Source of the DNA: Ochotona curzoniae
Lineage: Eukaryota; Chordata; Mammalia; Lagomorpha; Ochotonidae
DNA length: 64,000 nucleotides
Reading direction: 5' to 3'
NCBI RefSeq assembly: GCF_017591425.1
Contig: NW_024466218.1
Location: forward strand, 9,562,001-9,626,000
Numbering within the stretch: position 1 is the stretch's first letter; each line of letters starts with the position of its first letter. A program made the translations under genes and the position numbers. The notes under the pieces were generated by a model that was not told the origin of the DNA, did not search any database, and worked only from the letters and a program-made list of their open reading frames with translations. Below, in pieces: positions 54,385-64,000 of this stretch.

Positions 54385-54752
54385 ATTGCCTACACGCAGC
54401 ATCATTTGCCATTAAAGGATTTCTGCAAATGTCAACAGTGACATATCTCTACACACCTATTAGAATGCCCCAAACCCAGAAAAACTGTCAATGTAAAATG
54501 TTGGCAAGGATTCACAGCAAATCAGCATTCTCGTTCAGTGTTGGAGAGGATGTAAAATTATACAGTAATTTGGAAGACAGTTTGACAGTGTCTCACAAAG
54601 GAAACTAGTAGTGTCACCATATGGTCCTATAATTCTTACTCACATGAGTTGAACATTTACATTTAGATAAAAATCAAGTGTTGATACCAGTGTTACTCAC
54701 AATTGCCAATTGCCAGCTACCAGACAATAAAGATGCCTTTCGATAGGAGAAT
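54385..54752 (+). mobile_element. L1M 3' region, sense, left half
   Basis: AATGTTGGCAAGGATTCACAG, TTCAGTGTTGGAGAGGATG, then TAAAATTATACAGTAATTTGG and AAGACAGTTTGACAGTGTC, with GTCACCATATGGTCCTATAA. This follows the L1 pattern of 'tgttggcgaggatgtgaag..', 'ggtgggagtgtaaaatgg..', 'actgtttggcag..' and '..accatatgacccagcaattcc'. The 75-aa frame is decayed LINE. Confidence 0.75.
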
Positions 54753-54986
54753 GAGGACCAGCATTGTGGTGTAGCAGGGTTATTGCCTGCAACATCCACA
54801 TCCCGTAAGCGTGCTAATGGAAGTCCCAGCTGCTCCGCTTCCCAAAGATGGCCCAAGTTGTTGAGTTCCTGCAGCCCAGTGCTGGCTGTTGAGGCTATCT
54901 GGGGCATGAACCAGCAGATTGAAGATCTCTTTCTGTTTCTCCCTCCCTATATAATTGAGTTTCAAAATAACTAAATCTTTAAAAAT
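54753..54986 (+). mobile_element. CSINE, short diverged copy, sense
   Basis: AGGACCAGCATTGTGGTGTAG (head, A-box region), CATCCACATCCCGTAAGCG, GTCCCAGCTGCTCCGCTTCCC and AAGATGGCCCAAG. Then ATCTGGGGCATGAACCAGC and ATAATTGAGTTTCAAAATAAC. A stretch in the middle of the body is missing. It splits an L1M 3' region. Confidence 0.78.
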
Positions 54987-55200
54987 TTCCGAAGAATAAA
55001 CCAAGCAATGATACAGATGAAACTGAAGTGCAGCCAGTTGGAATTGGTGACATACTGTATAACTCCAAATACATGACATACTTGAAAAGGCAAAACTACG
55101 GGTAATGAAAATATAAACATATAAACAATAATTGGAGTGGTTTGACTATATGAAACACACGAAATGTTTTAACTGTGTAGGATGGTCTTACTCTAGTGGC
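54987..55200 (+). mobile_element. L1M 3' region, sense, right half
   Basis: GAATAAACCAAGCAATGATAC, then ACTGTATAACTCCAAATACA and TGACATACTTGAAAAGGC. This continues the same L1 3'UTR ('..tgaatggataaac..' and '..actgtatgattccatttatatgaa..') after the SINE. Confidence 0.65.
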
Positions 55201-55690
55201 TACACAGTACTACAGAATGTCAGAGTGGAAAGCAAACCGGCAAAAGAATCTAACTTTATCATACACATGTGGAGTCACATCAAGGGAGAGGATAGAGGGA
55301 AATATTAGCTAGTTTGAGATGGGCAGAGTTTTTTTTTTTATGACTGAAAGCAGAAGGATCTACCCATCACTGCACTCTGTGTGCTCCAATTTTTCTGTTA
55401 TGTTTTGGTTAACAATTCTGAGCTACTTGTGCATACTGAAGTTAGTGGTTAAGTAAACAGATCACTGATGGTGGGAGTCAGGCTTCTGATTGTTGTATTG
55501 GGAAGTTAGAAATACAGGAGGGGAGCAGGCTAGAATGACTGACATGAATGAATCAGAATTAGGGACATGAATTCATTTAAATGTTTAGGTGTGTTTTGCT
55601 ATTCATGCATTGTTTTCTTGCTTTGTCAGCAGACAATAAATGCACTCAAAAGCTCTGCCTTATTTGAGCAGAAAATAGCATGATGATTCT
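55201..55690. other. Unassigned DNA
   Basis: Possibly further decayed L1 3'UTR. Nothing distinct. Confidence 0.35.
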
Positions 55691-55694
55691 ATAT

Positions 55695-56860
55695 ATATAT
55701 TAAAAAATTTTTTAAAGTTGAACCTCTTAAACAGCTTCAAAACCAACCAAGTCAGAGATGTTACACCAGTTATCTGATTTAAAAATCCATAATGGTGTTA
55801 TAGTAATAAATGCTGTGTTATATTAGTATAAGGGTAGATAAAGGCATCAGGGCAACCAATTAATCAACTCTTAAAAGAAATGGCTAAGGTAAATGGATTT
55901 TTGAAGACATACCAAAATACTACAACGCAAGAAAAGATACCTTTTTGTGATTAGATATTACATATTCATTAGATGTTCATAGGTTAAAGCAATAAACTGA
56001 TACCACACTACCTCACACCTCATACAAAAATCCATTCCATAGCTCAAAATCAACTACATGTACAAATTTAAGGGCAGAAACTGACAAACTTACAGAAAAA
56101 ATTAGAGAATCATAGATTAACAAAAATAGTATTAGGTATTACAGTAGAAGCATTCTCCACAAAAGGCTGATACATTGAGTTTCACCCAAATTTAGAAACT
56201 TTGATCTCCAAAAAATGACCTTTAGAATAATGACCTTTAGCTATAAAATGGGTTAAAACCATTAAATAATATATCTGATTAAGGACTTACTTGGGGAAAA
56301 TATGAACTCAATTATAAGACAATTAACAATAAAATAAATGAAAGATTTGAATATACATTTCACTAAAGAATATAATACCAATTTGAGAACATATGCTCGA
56401 AATAAGATGCATCAACTTGAAAACTTAAACATTCTTACCATAAGCTGTAGTAATTCCACTTATAGGTATTTATCAAGCAAATGAAAACATATGTTCAGAC
56501 AAAGATTTATACACAAATGTCCTTAGTATTATTTATCATACTCCAAAACTGAGAATATTCTAAATATTCTTCAGCTGGTGGAATGAATAAACAAAACATG
56601 GTATATTTATAAAGTGGGAAAATACTTAGAGAGAAAAAGAAACAAACTACCAATACATTTCAAAATTCAGATTCGTGTAAAGCAGAATGTGCTAAGAAAA
56701 AGAAGCCAGAAATGAGACTCTCAGTAGTGTTCCCCACGGCCTGGAGGCAGGCTCTGGGTGTGACTATATATTCTGCACTGGGTAGTTTTTAGTAGGTGAT
56801 CAAAAGTTTGCACGACTGAGTACATTTTCAAACATAAATACAAAAACTACATAATTACAT
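55695..56860 (+). mobile_element. L1M ORF2 end plus 3'UTR, sense
   Basis: Late ORF2 (CTACCTCACACCTCATACAA at 56009, AAATCCATTCCATAGCTCAA, GCAGAAACTGACAAACTTAC) runs into the 3'UTR. The UTR blocks are AAATGAAAACATATGTTCAG (56480), TTTATACACAAATGTCCTTAG, GGAATGAATAAACAAAACATGG and AAAGAAGCCAGAAATGAGAC. It is the best preserved old L1 here. All frames are broken. Confidence 0.75.
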
Positions 56861-56974
56861 TGGCTAATGTTGTGGTATAAAAATGCATCAATTTATTAAT
56901 ATAGATCATATTTAGTTAAATAAATGGCCATTCATATATTACAGACATTGAGTTTGTTGTAGCAATTTGTACAC

Positions 56975-57241
56975 ATGTGGACACAGAACAATGGCCAGTA
57001 GCTAAATCTTCACCTTGCACGCGTGGAGATCCCATATGGATGCCGGTTCTAGTCCTGGCAGCTCCACTTCCCATCCAGCTCCCTGCTTGTGACCTGGGAA
57101 AGCAGTGGAAGATGGCCCAAAGCCTTGGGATCCTGCACTTGCACGGGAGACCTGGAAGAAGCTCCTGGTTCCTGGCTTTGGATCCTCTAAGCTCTGGCTA
57201 TTGTGGCCACTTGGGGAGTGAACTAGCAGACGTAAAATCTT
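56975..57241 (+). mobile_element. Pika CSINE, 5' part, interrupted by another SINE
   Basis: AACAATGGCCAGTAGCTAAATC (A-box region), GAGATCCCATATGGATGCCGG, TTCTAGTCCTGGCAGCTCC (B-box region), GGGAGACCTGGAAGAAGC and CACTTGGGGAGTGAACTAGC. It is cut at 57241, and its 3' end resumes at 57436 after the inserted SINE. Confidence 0.92.
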
Positions 57242-57435
57242 TTTTTTTTTTTTAAGATGTATTTATTTATTAGAAAGCCAGATATACAGAGAGGAGGAGA
57301 GACAGAGAGGAAGATCTTCTGTCTGATGATTCACTCCCCAAGTGACCGTAGCGGCCGATGCTATGCCGATCCGAAGCCAGGATCCCGGTGTGGTCAAGGC
57401 GAGGACTTTAGCCACTAGGCCACGCCGCTGGGCCC
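57242..57435 (-). mobile_element. Young pika CSINE with internal deletion, nested, antisense
   Basis: T13-AAGATG, AGCCAGATATACAGAGAGGA, CACTCCCCAAGTGACCGTAG, GATCCGAAGCCAGGATCCCGG, then AAGGCGAGGACTTTAGCCAC and the end GCCGCTGGGCCC. It is about 195 bases, against about 325 for full copies, because the middle is deleted at GCCAGGA/TCCCGG. It lies in another SINE, with target-site duplications CAGACGTAAAATCTT (57227-57241) and CAGACGTAAGATCTT (57436-57450) differing at one base. Confidence 0.95.
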
Positions 57436-57508
57436 CAGACGTAAGATCTTTATCTCCTTCTCTCTGTAAATCTGCCTTTCCAACACCAATAAATAAATCT
57501 TTAATAAA
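57436..57508 (+). mobile_element. Pika CSINE, 3' part of the interrupted outer copy
   Basis: TATCTCCTTCTCTCTGTAAATC, then TGCCTTTCCAACACCAATAA and ATAAATCTTTAATAAAAG. This is exactly the tail that the outer copy at 56975-57241 lacks. Confidence 0.92.
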
Positions 57509-58262
57509 AGAAAAGAAGGACAATTCCACCTGAAGTTGAGGTAGGCACAGATTTCTTATACAATGCCCCAATTCCTAAGAACACAAGAAAAAAGTATATA
57601 TGTATCTGTATATTTCTACATACTTGGATTTCATTCACTATTCTAGACACTATTACAAAAATGATGCAATGCTACTAGCAGGGGAATATATTAGCAGTGT
57701 ATGAACTGACCCAATTTGTCTTTAGTATTGAGAGTCTCAAAGTGATTTTTTTTTTAAAATTGGAGATGAGTATCTTGTTTTGAACAATGGCAAGCAGGAT
57801 GTATGCGATTGTCGAAAGTCAATCAGATTCAACATTGGACACTTACATGCTTTTGATAAATCATACCTATAATTTTAAAGAAATTAGACATATTGCCAAG
57901 TGGAGACATTCATACACGCATGAAGAAGTTAGCAAAAAGTCATGAGGAGGATTAGTGCTTCGAGATTGACAGTAACTAAATCATTATGGGTTAGTGGAGA
58001 AGTAGTGATCCAGACATTTTAGATACACTACAGAGTTAATCACCTCTTGGTCTAAAAAGAGGGAGGGTCTCTAGAGAAAATAATTTTCTGCTAAGAAATG
58101 CACATTGATCAAAACTCTTTCCAGCAACTCAATCCAGATAGTGTTAAAAATGCATGATTCATTGTTTTGACATCTAAATGTCATAACTACCTTTGATCTT
58201 TTCCTTGGGGATATCTTGCCTAAATGTGATAGAGTGGTAAGAAATCGGGGGGAGTGAGCAAG

Positions 58263-58264
<2 letters not shown>

Positions 58265-58302
<38 letters not shown>
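58265..58302. repeat. (CT)18 microsatellite
   Basis: An uninterrupted pyrimidine dinucleotide array followed by T5. No SINE body is attached on either side. Confidence 0.97.
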
Positions 58303-58305
<3 letters not shown>

Positions 58306-58429
58306 CTGGGTTTCTCTATTCTCACACTGAAGATAAGTATACTTTGCTCTTCACCCAGATTCAATCTCCCTGGGACTGTGAAAATCCTGGACAAATTTCA
58401 GACAATGCAAAGGCACTGTTCTTTATTTT

Positions 58430-58445
58430 CTTTTTTTTTTTTTTA
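58430..58445. repeat. Poly(T) run
   Basis: About 16 T residues followed by AATCTTGAAATAC. It may be the tail complement of an unrecognised antisense retroposon. Confidence 0.85.
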
Positions 58446-59111
58446 ATCTTGAAATACAGTCCTCCTGCCTGCCATCATGCTAGGAGAGCCTTTAGGGGTA
58501 GGGAGTAAGGGTTTGTAATTTCTGCTTCCTCTCCAATCTTCTTTTCTCTCCTGCTGTCAGCTGGTCCACTGTCGGATGGCATTTCCTTGGTCACAATGGA
58601 CTCTTAAGAGATCTTCCAGTTATCCCTGCTATTTAGTTAATCAAGCATGTCACCCCATGGTTTCTGGAAGTGTGTTGGTTAGGATGAGCAGCCATGTCCC
58701 TGGCAATAAAACTCAACAGGGAAACAATAAGAATTCTTCTGTCACAAAAGGAGCTCTCTCTCTCTTTCTCTCCCCTTCACTTCAATTCACTCCTGTAAAA
58801 GTTACAGAAAAGCCTTCCATCTTTTGAGTGTTTGGTGTTGTGCACAGAATGCAAGGATGTTTCAATACTACAGCAAAACCTATGTGGGAGTCATTATCCA
58901 CCTTACTATACTAAAAATGGGAACTAAGTGAAATAGCACTGAACTAAATCACTTGTTACTAATTCCTTCAACATTGTTTTAAGGAGTATCTATCACAAAA
59001 GTTACCTTTTGACTCACAAGGAAATTGTGGGGGACAGAATATCATCCATTACATGGCCAAAATCCTGTTGAATGAGTGTGTCTGATACAACAGTTGTAAT
59101 CAGAATTTTAG

Positions 59112-59132
59112 TTTTTTTTTTTTTTTTTTTTA
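59112..59132. repeat. Poly(T) run
   Basis: About 20 T residues. No antisense element body is recognised downstream. Confidence 0.9.
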
Positions 59133-60084
59133 TGAGTTGAGAACATTCTTTCCACATAAAGATGAATTTAGCAGCATGCAATTTCCCTTCTGATCCACTG
59201 GCTGTTGGTATTGAATTAGAGTTTACCTAGAGAAATTTACTTTGTAGTTTTGAAAACAAGCACAGAACATGCTAGACAGCAATATTGAAATTCTGATCTC
59301 ATTACACATGCATACGAAGATACCATTAGGGATTGCTTTATATTTCTTAAGATTTCTTTTCATTTTGTATAAACTAATGAATGCGGCTGTTGGGGAATAT
59401 GTGCAGCCCTATTGGTGTAATGTATTAAGTGTGACTCCTGTTAAACACCAGGCCATAAATCAGACTGTGTCTTGTATGGCTAATTAAGGGTTTAAAGCCA
59501 GGGAAAAGGTAGATTCTTGAATGAAGGGCTCCACTCAGAAGCAAAGTTAGTTATTACACAAAGGAAGCAGAGAGATAAAGCGGAAAAAAAAAAAGAACTT
59601 AAGAAAGTCAAAAAGGAGAAAACCATAAAAGCACTTTGAGCTGCCTTGTTCTATTTCTCTTCAGGTTTCATAAGGGTATGGGTGAATCATGAAAAATCTT
59701 GTTTCAATTATTAAATGTAATAGCAATATCAACTAGCTACAGAACTAAAATGAGTCCCAAGGCAGCTTCAGTCAGCTTTTCACAAAGAAAGAGAAGAAAA
59801 TGATATGCATGGAAAATATAAATAAATTCAGTTACAAAGAGTTTTGAAAAAGATTAAAAGTTACAAGTGTTTTTAAGCTACACGTATCTCCATAACTAGA
59901 ATGTAATTGGAATCATAACATTTTAAACTTACAGATTTCAAATGGAAATCTGATCATGGTTAAGTAACTCACTTCCCAGAGAAAAAAGTTGTCTCAAATT
60001 TAATAAAATTGCAATTTTATTATGAAGTATTATGAATGACTCTGTATTCCTAAAGTGAAAGCAATGTCTATATTCATAGTACAT

Positions 60085-60433
60085 ATTTTATTTTTTACAT
60101 TTATAAATCTACTTTCATTTCATTTGATAGGAAGAAAGACTGAAGAAGAGGGGGGAAATAAAGAGACATTGTATTTATCATTTCACTTATCAAATTCCTG
60201 TAAGTGCTGGAGCTGGGCCAAGCTGAAGTCAGCCACCCGGAATGATGCAACCCAGAATGACACTGGGGTCTCCCCTTTAGGCAGACTGGACCCAGGCACT
60301 GCAGTCATTGTCTGCTGCCTTCCAGGACACCCATTCGTAGGAGTGGAGGACCTGGGACTTGAACCAGGCCCTCGGTTAAGGCTTGCAGACCACTTAGTAA
60401 GAACGCAACCACAGTGCCAGAAGCCTGCTCCCA
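60085..60433 (-). mobile_element. CSINE, ancient subfamily, antisense
   Basis: ATAAATCTACTTTCATTTC (tail side), GCTGGAGCTGGGCCAAGCTG, ACACTGGGGTCTCCCCTTTAG, GACCTGGGACTTGAACCAGG and the head complement near 60400-60433. The 134-aa plus and 83-aa minus frames are its shadows. Confidence 0.72.
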
Positions 60434-60840
60434 AACCAACATTATGTAGTTTATCCTAAGAGTTCCAATATAGGTAACATTGTGTTCTTAGAATCATATC
60501 CAATATTACATGTTGGTTAAAAGTTAAAAGAAATAAGATGAGGAAAAGATTGGAAAAAAAATGTGTTTCACAAGATGTACAGAATTTAGAACAAGAGACA
60601 AATCACAATTCATCAGCTCTTAGGAACTTCATTCAGTAATAATTGACTACACATAATGCCTAACATTGATAACTATATGTTTCAGTTCGGTTTGTATTAC
60701 AATTGAAATTCTCAATGAAACATAAAAGATTAGAAAAAAATGCTGAGAAGAAAAATTTTACATATAAATAAGTTCACAGCATACAGCTGTATATATATTA
60801 TATTTTCAGTGAAAGAGACCAATTTACTATATATCTGGTC
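60434..60840. other. Unassigned AT-rich DNA
   Basis: Nothing recognised. Confidence 0.4.
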
Positions 60841-60844
60841 TTTC

Positions 60845-60978
60845 ATTGGTTATTCAGTAAACATTTATTATATCCTAGATGGATACAATAATCTTTCAGT
60901 TGTAGAAATTCAGCAAAACAGGGCATTGTACAAAGGAGACATGATCATCACTTTCACGGACATTACAACTCCTTGAAC
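60845..60978 (+). mobile_element. L2 LINE 3' end, sense
   Basis: TTATTCAGTAAACATTTATTA, then ATTCAGCAAAACAGGGCATT and AAGGAGACATGATCATCACTT, with TCACGGACATTACAACTCC. This is the L2 terminal pattern 'ttcaacaaatatttattgagc..' followed by '..gaacaaaacagacatggtccctgccctcatggagcttaca..'. Confidence 0.62.
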
Positions 60979-61079
60979 TGCAATGAAGAAATGGTGTTTA
61001 GGAAAAAGAAGGCTAAGTGTTTTCATTTGTGTAATTCTGAAATGCCCAAGTTACACACAACAAACACATCTCAGAAATA
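60979..61079. other. Unassigned DNA
   Basis: Short gap before the LTR-like piece. Confidence 0.3.
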
Positions 61080-61410
61080 AAATCTATTTCTCACGGTCAT
61101 CAAGATCACTTCAAATCCCTCGTTTCGCGATCCCTGAGATCCTCCCGCGTGTCTTCTCACCTCGCCGTCATCACTACCTCGCAACCCCACCTTCTCTGCT
61201 GTGCCTGCTGATGGCAAGGGCGGCTGAAGCACCCAAGAGATTCCCTTTCATCTTAGACTGAGTGTGTACACCAGCATCTTGGAGGCTGAAATGATCCCGC
61301 TTACTCTTGCCGAACACACTAAAAAATAAAACCTTTCTTATTTGCTGATCTCCTAGATCAGGATCCATTTTCAAATGTTGTGCTTACTGAGGGACCCCAA
61401 AAATAACAAC
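61080..61410 (+). mobile_element. LTR-like fragment (tentative)
   Basis: Keeps several CpGs (TTTCGCGATCC, CCCGCGTGTC, CTCGCCGTC) and has AATAAAACCTTTCTTATTTGC at 61325. A T/C-rich stretch and ACTGAGGGACCCC near 61388 follow, as in the R-U5 end of class I LTRs. I cannot find both ends or any internal sequence. Confidence 0.3.
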
Positions 61411-62020
61411 AGCATCATCTGCTTCTCTTGGTACTGGAGTCTTCCACGAACTCTGATCATCTTCCAGTTTGTAGTCAACTTTATCTTTTACAACATGAAA
61501 TTGATAATTATATGGATTTGAAACCAATGGATGCTCATCAATTATTTTTTTTTAAAAATGTTACGATGTAAAAAAAATGCCAGAAATGAAAACACTTGCT
61601 GGAACAGGAAGAAGGGAGACAGCACAGAATGAGTTTCAACTGAAGCATTCAGAACAAAGCGCAGGTTGGAAATGAAGAAGCAGGGGAATGCAGAAGTGCT
61701 ACAATGGCAGCTGAGCTCTGGAACAATCTCTGTTGTTGTCTACTTAGAAGAGGGCTTCAGAAAATGGAGACGTTCACAGCAGGTCTAGCTGCTGACCCCC
61801 CTTTAAAGGAAGATTCTTAAAACATTTTGTGATCTGAACTGAAGTTAACCAAATACTAGCAGATGAGAAATATCATCTCTCGGCTTGATTATTTCCTTAG
61901 TTCTTACTTGTCCTAACAGACCATGTACTGCCTTTTTTGTTTGGAAAAGCTTTTACTCATAGCTACACACGTGAATGTTCAAATCCTGCTCTTCTTCAAA
62001 TCTCCTATCAAATGATTTAT
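61411..62020. other. Unassigned DNA
   Basis: Nothing recognised. Confidence 0.4.
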
Positions 62021-62021
62021 T

Positions 62022-62367
62022 TTTTTTTCTTAAGATTTATTTATTGTTATTGGAAAGGCAGATTTACAGAGAGAAGGAGAGACAAAAGTCTTTCATCCAC
62101 TGGTTCACTCCCTAAATGGCTGTAATGGCTGCAGCTAGCTGACCCGAAGCTAGGATCCAGGAGCTTCTTCCAGATCTTCCATGTGGGTGCTTGTTCCAGA
62201 TCTTCCACGTGGGTGCTGGATGGGAAGTCATTGATCCATTCCCTATTGCCTTCCCAGGCCACAGGCAGGGAGCTGGAATGGAAGTGGAATGCCAGGGGCG
62301 CAAACCCATATGGGATCCTGGCACATGTAAGGTGAGGATTTAGCTACCGAGCCATCATGCATGCCCC
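62022..62367 (-). mobile_element. CSINE, pika type, with internal duplication, antisense
   Basis: T-rich start, AAGATTTATTTATTGTTATTGG, AAAGGCAGATTTACAGAG, GGTTCACTCCCTAAATGGC, CCAGGCCACAGGCAGGGAGC, CCCATATGGGATCCTGG and the head complement CATGCATGCCCC. The stretch TTCCAGATCTTCCATGTGGG is present twice in tandem (26-base unit, 62168-62219), making this copy longer than usual. Confidence 0.88.
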
Positions 62368-62427
62368 AAACAACTTATTTTTTTAAATAAGACCTTGACT
62401 TTATTCTCTCTCTATATTTTTTCCTTT

Positions 62428-62740
62428 AAAGAAATTGTTTCTATTTATTTGAAAAGCAAATGAGAAAAAAGGTAAGAAAGGGAGAGAGAACTGGATTAAT
62501 CTTTCCTGTGCTGATTCACTCTTCTATGGCCACAGTAATCAGAGCAGGGCCAGGCCAAAGCCACGAGTCTGGAATCCCATCTGGGTCTCCCGCATGGATG
62601 CAGGGCCAAGTATTTGGAGCATCTTCCCCTGCTTTCCTGTAGCATTATCAGGGAGCTAGATCACTGATGGAACAGCCAAGACTGCAATCAGTGCTTGAAT
62701 ACCAGGTGTTGCCATGCCAAGTCAAGGCTTAAACCCTTCT
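62428..62740 (-). mobile_element. CSINE, ancient subfamily, antisense
   Basis: TATTTATTTGAAAAGCAAATG, GGGAGAGAGAACTGG, GCTGATTCACTCTTCTATGGCC, then GGGTCTCCCGCATGGATGC, AGGGAGCTAGATCACTGATGG and GCCATGCCAAGTCAAGGC. Confidence 0.75.
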
Positions 62741-64000
62741 CTCCCCCAAGTTACAGCACTGGTCTCAAGTTATTTCTTTTTTGATAATTCGTTTTAACAT
62801 ATTTGAAAAATTTAGCATGTTATATTTAAAAGGATGTTCATAGAGTTTGTCAACTTACAACAAGTTGTCACTGATGATCACAGCTCCTTCTGTGAGGCAC
62901 AAACACACAGGTGCATGCAAGGAGGTCAAGGCCGACTGCCGACTGCGCAGTCCGGGCTGGAGGCCTCCTGCCATTCCGCTGCTTCCTGGAGCATGGGGTT
63001 ACGGCAAAGGATGCTCTCCAAGCCCTTACGTAGACCAACCTGACGGGCTATTTATACTTACAAGCTGAAAATGACGTTGATTCTAAGAGTCAGTTCATGA
63101 TATTGGTTATTTATATTTAGCTCATTGGCATTGCTATGTTTATTGGGTTTAGTGGCTTAAAAAAAGCCCAATTCACATCTGTTTAAATGAGGTGATATAT
63201 TTTCCTTATTAATAACCAGAATTAGATTTTTTTGGTGACATATCTGAATACATATGCTTTCCTTCTGCTGGCTTTAAAACTTTCTATGAAGCACTATTCA
63301 TCAAAAAATAATAAATTGTGTGTTACAGTCAGATGTCCTAAAATAGAATTTTTGAGTGGAAGATAAAAGCTTTAGAATGGAAATGCTTTGAAAGTATAGC
63401 ATTTGCTTAGTGCATAACGAGCATTTTTTTTTTTTTTTTGGAAATTAAAGCAGATGTGAACATGATTCAACTTTAATGTATTTGTAATGTCTCACACCTG
63501 GATGGAGTTATGCAAATTGCACGGGTAAAATTTTCCATCAGGGATAACACCGACCTGTTCTCTAAACCCATTTTTAAAAATATAATGGAAAGAAAGTTGA
63601 AGTGGAGATAATCTTTTGATATTTTTAAATACTATGTAGCCTTTTCTTATTCTAATGAAGAGAACAGAGATATGAAGGACCAGTGTAAGTAGCTCTTTAA
63701 GAACTGTCTCCGTTTAATTTTTGATAATCAAACCATTTTATTACCTCAGTCGCTCGACAGTGCTCTCCCAGGAATTACGTTAATATAATTGTTTTCACAC
63801 TTAGACATATGTCTTTTCATTAGATGAAGGTGATCACGTGGAACACCAGTGTTTATTTTTAAGCACTGCACGATGGGATATGACACATGGGAGAAGGGTT
63901 GAGACCTGGGCTCTGTTCTTAAAACTTGGCATGTTCCCGAGCTTACTCCCTCATTGGTGCAGTGGAAAAGGAAAAAAATATATATATAAGTTTGATGAGG
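62741..64000. other. Unassigned DNA to window end
   Basis: 62890-63040 is GC-richer (CCGACTGCCGACTGCGCAGTCCGG contains a short palindrome near 62937) with two overlapping frames of about 70 aa lacking domains. A T17 run lies at 63424-63440. A perfect octamer ATGCAAAT sits at 63510-63517. A short alternating AT run ends near 63990. Confidence 0.35.

Larger units (their letters stand above)
57509..60084. other. Unassigned DNA with simple tracts
   Basis: Holds the CT repeat and T runs listed separately. The frames at 58071-58508, 58576-58827 and 59269-59487 have no domain; one is only the CT repeat translated. Confidence 0.4.

Noticed and set aside
58071..58508. Arg-Glu or Leu-Ser repeat frames
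   Set aside because: They translate the CT dinucleotide array and its flanks.
60055..60459. 134-aa plus-strand frame
   Set aside because: It covers an ancient antisense CSINE; blocks such as GACCTGGGACTTGAACC are SINE sequence.

Overview
This window looks like nuclear DNA from a lagomorph, most likely a pika (Ochotona). It is AT-rich and full of interspersed repeats. The most frequent repeat is a tRNA-derived SINE of the lagomorph C-repeat (CSINE) family. The youngest copies have the pika form: a head like GGGCCCGGCGCGGTGGCC, a pol III A box and B box, a body with CCCATATGGG and CACTTGGGGAGTGAATCA, and an end in CAATAAAAATAAATAAATCTT. The species call rests on recognising this consensus, not on a database search. 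No protein-coding exon, tRNA, rRNA or known ncRNA could be identified. The reading frames open here are short and mostly lie in repeats.

Layout. 1-7 kb: older SINEs, a MaLR LTR fragment, an MLT1-type LTR (4.5-4.9 kb), a MIR and a CA repeat. 7.1-8.4 kb: the only CpG-rich stretch. It carries an ETS palindrome next to an AAGATGGCGGC motif, a consensus splice donor on the minus strand, an open frame beginning at the ATG of that motif, and a 19-copy 21-bp minisatellite. 8.4-15.3 kb: SINEs of two age classes, a minus-strand L1 3' end and an ATCT array. 15.3-22.5 kb: no SINEs; ancient and lagomorph L1 pieces. 22.8-28.9 kb: decayed plus-strand L1M pieces split by SINEs, and an AAAG array. 29-35 kb: SINEs, a MIR, an L2 and an old LTR split by a young SINE. 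35.1-39.5 and 41.2-44.7 kb: mostly unassigned, nearly repeat-poor. 40.8-41.2 kb: an LTR-end-like piece joined to a truncated SINE. 45.8-47.1 kb: a plus-strand lagomorph L1 3'UTR, homologous to the minus-strand copy at 20.1-20.9 kb. 49-57.5 kb: L1M pieces in both orientations, SINEs, and a SINE inserted in a SINE. 57.5-64 kb: CT and T tracts, an L2, an LTR-like piece and late SINEs.

The window therefore reads as intergenic or deep intronic DNA built by successive retrotransposition. Target-site duplications are visible for five young SINEs, and several insertions can be ordered in time. The one place that looks like a promoter or first exon is 7.1-8.4 kb. Candidate regulatory sequence outside repeats includes a near-perfect RFX X-box at 38.09 kb and a TAAT-rich block at 22.49-22.59 kb.
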